From NCBI GenBank assembly GCA_036493595.1, contig DASXPN010000106.1, positions 40,085 to 104,084 on the forward strand: 64,000 nucleotides of DNA, in the 5' to 3' direction. The position numbers and the translations under genes are program-made. How positions within the stretch are numbered: the stretch's first letter is position 1; each line of letters starts with the position of its first letter. The DNA is from DATAES01 sp036493595. Lineage in GTDB: Bacteria > Actinomycetota > Acidimicrobiia > Acidimicrobiales > JACDCH01. Positions 59,343 through 64,000 of the stretch are shown here, piece by piece. The notes under the pieces were generated by a model, which had not been told where the DNA came from, did not search any database, and worked only from the letters and a program-made list of their open reading frames with translations.

Positions 59343-59846
59343 ATGGGCTCGGAGCTCAACAAGGACGAGATCGTCGGCACGCCGACCGGCAAGGCGGTCG
59401 TCGCCGTCGAACGCGGTCCGGTCACTCAGTTCGCCGCGTCGCTCACCGAGAAGAACCCCGTCTACCGCAACGCCGACGCCGCGGTCGCGGCCGGCTTCAC
59501 GGACATCCCGGTGCCGCCGACGTACTTCTTCTCCGCCGCCGCATTCTGGGGTGCCTACCCCGAGGAGCAGCCCGCCGACGCGGTGCCCGACCGCAACCCC
59601 GTGATGGAGGTCATCGGCAAGCTGCGCACCAAGGGCGGCATGATCCTGCACGGCGAGCAGGAGTTCGAGTACCACGAGCAGGTCGTGGTCGGCGACCGCA
59701 TCGCGAGCGAGGGCAAGATCGTCGACCTCTACGAGAAGCAGGCCGGCGAGCACACGATGACGTTCCTCGTGACCGAGAACCAGTACCGCAACCAGGACGG
59801 CGACCTCGTCCTGACGTCGCGTACGAACCTGATCCACCGCTCCTGA
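59343..59846 (+). CDS. HadA-like (non-catalytic MaoC-type) dehydratase subunit
   Basis: 167 residues. KAVVAVERGPVTQFAASLTE and NPVYRNADAAVAAGFTDIPVPPTYFF in parts are the N-terminal MaoC/FAS1 dehydratase type. The catalytic Asp-His motif seen in the HadB-like protein at 10041 is missing (EKNPVYRNAD instead), as in HadA, which binds the acyl chain and needs HadB. The two genes lie 49 kb apart here but both stand behind the same operator type. Confidence 0.85.
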   Translation: MGSELNKDEIVGTPTGKAVVAVERGPVTQFAASLTEKNPVYRNADAAVAAGFTDIPVPPTYFFSAAAFWGAYPEEQPADAVPDRNPVMEVIGKLRTKGGMILHGEQEFEYHEQVVVGDRIASEGKIVDLYEKQAGEHTMTFLVTENQYRNQDGDLVLTSRTNLIHRS

Positions 59847-59862
59847 CGGCGCGGACCAATGA

Positions 59863-60438
59863 TCAGGGTGCTGGCGCGCCCCGGCGCATCCAGTAGTCGT
59901 TGAGGCTCTCCTGGATCTTCAAGTACCAGATGAAGTTGCCGATGATCGGCAGCAGGAACCACAGACCGAACGCCGCGCTGACGGGGCACTCCTCGCCTTC
60001 GGGCTGGTACAGGTTGTTCTGCATCTCGATCGGGATCATGAACCACACGACCGGGTTGACGAAGAGGCCGAGCACAAGACCGAGGCCACCGCCGAGCCCC
60101 TGGCCGCTGTACTTCTTGAAGTCCTCGAACTGCCGGTATGTCCAGATGAACGTGTAGATGCCGAGCGTCACGATGGACAGCAAGATCACCGTGCCGGCAT
60201 TCATGGGCCGTCCCACTGGGCCACGAGCTTGCGCCTGCCCGTATTGCGCCACGCCGTACTGCGCGGGCGCGATGGCACCACCGGGCGGGGCGGGGGGCAT
60301 GGGGTCGGTCGCCTGCTCACCTGCGTCGGACACGCTGTCGGTCCAGGACGTGCCGTCCCAGTACCGCATCTGGTGTTGGCCGGAAGGATCCGGATGCCAA
60401 CCAGCTCCGCCGGCTGCCTGTGTCGATGGGTCGCTCAC
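59863..60438 (-). CDS. DUF2510/DUF4234-like membrane protein
   Basis: 191 residues from GTG. GWHPDPSGQHQMRYWDGTSWT is DUF2510, a short N-terminal module of actinobacterial membrane proteins. A Pro/Ala/Gln linker follows, then three hydrophobic segments (TVILLSIVTLGIYTFIWTYR in parts, GLVLGLFVNPVVWFMIP, AFGLWFLLPIIGNFIWYL) like DUF4234. Function unknown. It is not behind an operator and looks unrelated to the catabolic genes. Confidence 0.83.
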   Translation of the reverse strand: MSDPSTQAAGGAGWHPDPSGQHQMRYWDGTSWTDSVSDAGEQATDPMPPAPPGGAIAPAQYGVAQYGQAQARGPVGRPMNAGTVILLSIVTLGIYTFIWTYRQFEDFKKYSGQGLGGGLGLVLGLFVNPVVWFMIPIEMQNNLYQPEGEECPVSAAFGLWFLLPIIGNFIWYLKIQESLNDYWMRRGAPAP

Positions 60439-60485
60439 GGCTGCTTTCTACTATCCCCGGCCGGTCGAAGTCGCGCATCGTCCGC

Positions 60486-62522
60486 TCAGGACAGCGCGCC
60501 GCCGGCCGCCAGCCGGTTCTGCTCCTCGGCGGAGAGGCCGAGCAACTCGCCGAGAACCCACTGGTTGTCCTGCCCGAGCGCCGGACCGCTGCGGTCATAA
60601 CCCGAGTCCGTGCCGCTGATGCGGAAACCGTTGCGTTCGTACTGACCGAGCCCGAGGTCCGGATGTGTGCGGCTGAGGAAATGGTCGCGGTGCACGAGTT
60701 GCGGATCGTTGTTGAGGTCGGCGAAGTCCTGTACGGGGACCGCTTCGATGCCGGCTGCCTGTAACTCCGTCGCGACGTCGAATGGGTCGCGCGCTGATGT
60801 CCACGCTTCGAGGTCGTCGCCGGCGACCGCGCGCAGACGCTGCCCTTCGTCGGCGGTCCATGCTGCGATCGAGACCCAACGGTCGTCGCCGGCGCACGGG
60901 AACACGCCGTGCACGACTGCGTCCGGATGGTCGTTGCCCCGCCGCTCACCGATCACGCCGTCGCGCCGGTAGGCAAGCAGCCAGTCGGACAGGGTCCACG
61001 CCGCGCACTCGACTTGGCTGAGGTCGACGTAGACGCCGTCGCCCGTCCGCCGGTGGTGCACGAGCGCGGCACCGAGGACGGTCGCGACGAACCGAGGCGC
61101 GAGCGAATCGGTGATGGTGCCGAATGGGCCGATCGGCTCACGGTCGGGCCAGCCGGTGAGGTAGTTGAAGCCCGACAGCGCGGACCCTTGGCCGCCGAAC
61201 CCCGGATAGTCCCGGTGCGGGCCGGTCTGGCCGTTGAGGCAGGCGCTGACCATCACGAGATCAGGCTTGTGCTCGACGAGATCGTCGTAGCTGAGGCCGA
61301 GGCCGCGCATCGCCCGCGGTGCGAAGTTCTCGACGACGGCGTCCGCCCATTCGAGGACGAGACGCGTGGCGAGCGCGTGACCGTCGGGATGCTTCAGGTT
61401 CAGCGTGACTGAGCGCTTGCCGCAGTTGAGCGCGTCGAACATGTCCGCGTAGTTGCCGGTGCGAAGGAAGTCGGGACGGCTGCCCGACTCGACCCGCACG
61501 ACCGTCGCGCCGTGTTCGGCGAAGTAACGCGTCGCGATCGGTCCTGCCGCGCCCGCGCCGAACTCGAGGATGCGAGTGCCCGTCCAACCGGCGCCATCCC
61601 GTGCGGCGCCTGGGTCGGCGTCCGCGTCTGCGTTGGCGTTGGCGTCTGCGCGGGCAGGGCGGACGTGGATGTGCGCCCATCGCTTCGGCTCGCCCTCGTC
61701 GTCGAAGAACCCGCGCGCCGCCAGTTGTGCCGACGCGTACAGCTCGCGCGGCGAGTTGACCGGCGCGAGCATCAGGTTCGTCTCGCACGCGTACTCGTAG
61801 AGCTCCGCGGTCGTATGACGTTCGAACCATTCGCCGACCGCGCACTGCACCGCGTCGACGTCGTCATCGGTCGCGGCATTGACGTCCCACGTGGTCCAGT
61901 CGCGGTCGGTCAATACCGGGTCGTCGACGAGACGGGCGATCGTCTCCAGCGACGGGACGCGCGCTTTGCCGCCGCGCAGTCCGAACGAGACCCATCCGTC
62001 CTTCGTCGGCCAGATCTCCCGCGTGCGGCCGATGTTGGCGCCGGCGCGCCGTCCGCGGAAGTGCGAACGGAAATAACGACCGGCGGCGCCCATGTTCGCG
62101 ACGAGCACCGTCTCCTGCATCGAGAGGTCGACGTCGATCGGCCGCACGCCCGAGGCGAGTGCAGTCAGTGCCGCGAACGCGATCTCGGGGGCCGCGTGCG
62201 CGTACGCCGCGTCACCCGCGCAGCGCACGGGCGCGCGGTCCGGATCGCCGGTGCAGTAGAGGTTGCCGGACGCCGCCATGATCCCGAGGTCGGACGCCCG
62301 CCACGAGGATCGAGGCCCGGTCGCGCCGAACGGCGTCACGCTCACCCAGATGGCGTCGAGGCCCGACTCCGCCTCGGGCCGCGGCGCGTCCGCGATCACG
62401 ATGTCGGCGGCACCAATTGTCGACGCCTCGACCGCCGACGCGCCCAGATCGGTGAGAAGCCGCAGCGCCATCGCCGTCGGTTTCGAGCCCCCACGATCGG
62501 CCACGGTGACGCCGTCCAGCAA
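60486..62522 (-). CDS. tandem-domain class III CoA-transferase (CaiB/BaiF)
   Basis: 678 residues from TTG 62522. Two CaiB-type domains are fused: the first starts LLDGVTVADRGGS and has Asp in RCAGDAAYAHAA; the second starts at about residue 320 (RILEFGAGAAGPIATRYFAE in parts), has NCGKRSVTLNLKHPDG, and Asp in GTITDSLAPRF. Both retain an Asp at the place of the family's acyl-carrying aspartate. The linker DANANADADAD comes from short DNA repeats. It would move CoA between acids; the fusion probably replaces an intertwined homodimer. Operator 5 bp upstream. Confidence 0.85.
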   Translation of the reverse strand: MLDGVTVADRGGSKPTAMALRLLTDLGASAVEASTIGAADIVIADAPRPEAESGLDAIWVSVTPFGATGPRSSWRASDLGIMAASGNLYCTGDPDRAPVRCAGDAAYAHAAPEIAFAALTALASGVRPIDVDLSMQETVLVANMGAAGRYFRSHFRGRRAGANIGRTREIWPTKDGWVSFGLRGGKARVPSLETIARLVDDPVLTDRDWTTWDVNAATDDDVDAVQCAVGEWFERHTTAELYEYACETNLMLAPVNSPRELYASAQLAARGFFDDEGEPKRWAHIHVRPARADANANADADADPGAARDGAGWTGTRILEFGAGAAGPIATRYFAEHGATVVRVESGSRPDFLRTGNYADMFDALNCGKRSVTLNLKHPDGHALATRLVLEWADAVVENFAPRAMRGLGLSYDDLVEHKPDLVMVSACLNGQTGPHRDYPGFGGQGSALSGFNYLTGWPDREPIGPFGTITDSLAPRFVATVLGAALVHHRRTGDGVYVDLSQVECAAWTLSDWLLAYRRDGVIGERRGNDHPDAVVHGVFPCAGDDRWVSIAAWTADEGQRLRAVAGDDLEAWTSARDPFDVATELQAAGIEAVPVQDFADLNNDPQLVHRDHFLSRTHPDLGLGQYERNGFRISGTDSGYDRSGPALGQDNQWVLGELLGLSAEEQNRLAAGGALS

Positions 62523-62527
62523 TGAAC

Positions 62528-62543
62528 CTGACACGCGTGTCAG
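62528..62543. promoter_or_regulatory. TGAC-N6-GTCA operator, site 15 (perfect)
   Basis: CTGACACGCGTGTCAG, identical to site 13, between the CoA-transferase (5 bp) and the amidohydrolase (14 bp). Confidence 0.8.
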
Positions 62544-62557
62544 GCTACGCTCGGCCC

Positions 62558-63742
62558 ATGGCGAGCTTCCGCATCGTGTCCGCCGACGCTCATGTCCTGG
62601 AGCCGCCCCACATCTGGGAGACCTGGTTGCCGAAGGCGCTGCAAGACAAGGCGCCGAAGCTGGCGAAGGACCTCGACGGTGGCGATGCCTGGCAGTTCGC
62701 CGGCTCGCCCGACCCGGACCCGATCGGGCTCGTGACGACGCCGGGTCTGCCGTGGGACCAGTTCCGGTGGACGGGCGTGACCTACGAGCAAGCCCGCAAG
62801 GGCTGCTACGACGGCGGCGCCCGGATCGAGGACATGGACGTCGACGGTGTCGACGCCGAGATCCTGTTCCCCCCGCAGCGCACGATCGGTCACTTCCTCG
62901 GTGACGAGGACGATGACTTCGTGCGTGCCGGTGTCGATGCCTACAACAACTTCTTGTGGGAGGAGTTCTGCGCGCCCGATCGCAGCCGTCTCGTGGGCAT
63001 GGCGCAGATCGGTTCGACCGGTGTCGACGACGCGGTCGACACATTGCGCAAAGCGAAGGCGCGCGGCTTCAAGGGCGTCGTCATCTCGTGCTGGCCGTCC
63101 GCGCGCGAGGGCATCTCCGACGACGACGATCCGTTCTGGGCGGCGGCCGAAGAAGAGGCGATGCCGGTGTGCATACACATCAACCTCATCGGCCGCGGCG
63201 CACGGCAGCGCACACGCGCCGCGCAGGCCAAGGCGGGCAAGGGTGGCAACCAGCTCTACGGCAGCCGTGACGAGCAGAAGTCGAAGGCCAACGCCAAAGC
63301 GGTCGGCGGCCTCGCCGGCGTGTTCGCGACGGTGCCCAACACCATCGGCCAGCTCATCTTCACCGGCGTGTTCGAGCGCTTCCCGAGGTTGCAGATCCCA
63401 CTCATCGAGACCGGCGTGGGGTGGATCCCGCATCTGCTCGAGCAGATGGACGACCGCTACTGGCGCAACCGCTCCTGGGGGAACATCCCGATTTCCGAGC
63501 CGCCGTCGTTCTACTGGTACCGCAACCTGTCGGCCACCTTCATCAACGACCACAACGGCATCGCCAATCGTCACGCGGTCGGAGTCGACAACATCATGTG
63601 GAGCACCGACTACCCGCATCACGGCAATGACTGGCCGTACTCCCGCAAGGCGATCAACGACGCGATGGCGGACGTCGCGACCGGCGAGCGCCACCAGATC
63701 GTCTGCGGCAACGCGGTGCGCATCTTCGATCTCGACGGCTGA
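62558..63742 (+). CDS. amidohydrolase-family (TIM-barrel) protein
   Basis: 394 residues. SADAHVLEPPHIWETWLP supplies the strand-1 Asp-x-His-type metal motif; VCIHINLIG the next His, and MWSTDYPHHGNDW the C-terminal Asp, all typical of the amidohydrolase-2 family (decarboxylases and hydrolases of cyclic acids). The substrate is unknown; such genes are abundant in steroid and aromatic degraders. It stands 14 bp from a perfect operator. A paralogue follows. Confidence 0.9.
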   Translation: MASFRIVSADAHVLEPPHIWETWLPKALQDKAPKLAKDLDGGDAWQFAGSPDPDPIGLVTTPGLPWDQFRWTGVTYEQARKGCYDGGARIEDMDVDGVDAEILFPPQRTIGHFLGDEDDDFVRAGVDAYNNFLWEEFCAPDRSRLVGMAQIGSTGVDDAVDTLRKAKARGFKGVVISCWPSAREGISDDDDPFWAAAEEEAMPVCIHINLIGRGARQRTRAAQAKAGKGGNQLYGSRDEQKSKANAKAVGGLAGVFATVPNTIGQLIFTGVFERFPRLQIPLIETGVGWIPHLLEQMDDRYWRNRSWGNIPISEPPSFYWYRNLSATFINDHNGIANRHAVGVDNIMWSTDYPHHGNDWPYSRKAINDAMADVATGERHQIVCGNAVRIFDLDG

Positions 63743-63755
63743 GGGAGCAACCCGC

Positions 63756-64000
63756 ATGCAGATCGACGACATGATCCTCGTCTCCGTCGACGACCACGTC
63801 GTCGAGCCTCCCGACATGTGGCGTGACCACCTTCCGTCGAAGTACGTCGACGAGGCGCCGAAGCTCGTCACGAAGGAGAACGGCACGGACGTCTGGGCGT
63901 TCCGCGGTGCGGAGCTGCCCAACATCGGTCTCAACGCGGTGGCCGGACGTCCTCCCGCCGAGTACGGCGTCGACCCGACCTCGTTCGCCGACATGCGCCC
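63756..64000 (+). CDS. second amidohydrolase-family protein, cut by window end
   Basis: The first 81 residues are visible; the frame is open at the end. ILVSVDDHVVEPPDMWRDHL repeats the opening of the previous protein (metal motif DDHVVEPP), so it is a tandem paralogue. It follows 13 bp after, with GAGGGAG as ribosome site, in the same operon. Confidence 0.85.
   Translation, partial: MQIDDMILVSVDDHVVEPPDMWRDHLPSKYVDEAPKLVTKENGTDVWAFRGAELPNIGLNAVAGRPPAEYGVDPTSFADMR

Noticed and set aside
1..64000. tRNA, rRNA, insertion sequence or phage genes
   Set aside because: I looked for transposase, integrase and capsid-like proteins and for tRNA-like cloverleaf stretches in the gaps and saw none; the gaps are too short for rRNA.

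Overview
The window is very GC-rich, densely packed DNA that codes on both strands and carries mycobacterial-style lipid and CoA catabolism genes. There are many acyl-CoA dehydrogenases, acyl-CoA synthetases, thiolase/DUF35 pairs, short-chain dehydrogenases (SDRs), P450s, HadA/HadB-like dehydratases and TetR regulators. GTG and TTG starts, lipoprotein signals and 4-bp gene overlaps are common. This suggests an actinobacterium, perhaps an environmental Acidimicrobiia-type lineage; that placement is inference from gene content, as no rRNA or other marker gene is present. I saw no tRNA, rRNA, CRISPR array, transposase or phage gene.

Layout. 1-3.2 kb: a DUF35/thiolase (Ltp2-like) cluster. 3.3-10.7 kb: a crotonase diverging from an SDR and a two-subunit acyl-CoA dehydrogenase, then two secreted proteins and a HadB-like dehydratase. 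10.7-13.8 kb: a nitronate monooxygenase-like enzyme and a TetR-P450 operon. 13.8-21.5 kb: SDRs, a crotonase, a thiolase, a PPOX-fold protein, a CruF-like membrane protein, a nitroreductase, a methyltransferase and an acyl-CoA dehydrogenase. 21.5-25.1 kb: a SRPBCC/Zn-dehydrogenase/VOC operon diverging from an acyl-CoA synthetase. 25.2-30 kb: a complete branched-chain-amino-acid-type (Liv) ABC transporter with fused permeases. 30-34.1 kb: a lipoprotein, a TetR, an acyl-CoA synthetase and an acyl-CoA dehydrogenase. 34.1-41.3 kb: an operon for hydantoinase B, hydantoinase A, a gluconate-dehydrogenase-subunit-3-like protein and a GMC oxidoreductase, diverging from a PqqC/TenA-fold protein. 41.3-49 kb: two exported or membrane proteins, a second Liv transporter, a repeat-rich gap and a convergent binding protein. 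49-64 kb: a DUF4272 protein, an aldolase/2-hydroxyacid dehydrogenase pair, an MFS transporter diverging from a P450, an acyl-CoA synthetase/dehydrogenase pair, a TetR, a thiolase/SDR operon diverging from a HadA-like protein, a fused CoA-transferase and two amidohydrolases.

The strongest unifying signal is a 16-bp palindrome, CTGAC-N6-GTCAG (core TGAC-N6-GTCA), found at 15 places, nearly all in promoter regions 5-45 bp from a start codon and often between divergent operons. It ties transporters, oxidases, CoA ligases, SDRs, dehydratases and hydrolases into one apparent regulon, probably under a TetR repressor; the TetR encoded at 30510-31190 has its own site and is the best candidate. Together the genes look like a dispersed programme for importing and degrading a hydrophobic, oxidisable substrate (steroid, terpenoid or branched lipid) through CoA thioesters. 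The substrate itself cannot be read from the sequence.

A second unusual element is a 48-bp dispersed repeat carrying a 28-bp palindrome. It occurs three times with compensatory base changes, and in two copies it supplies the C-terminal tail and stop codon of the adjacent gene.
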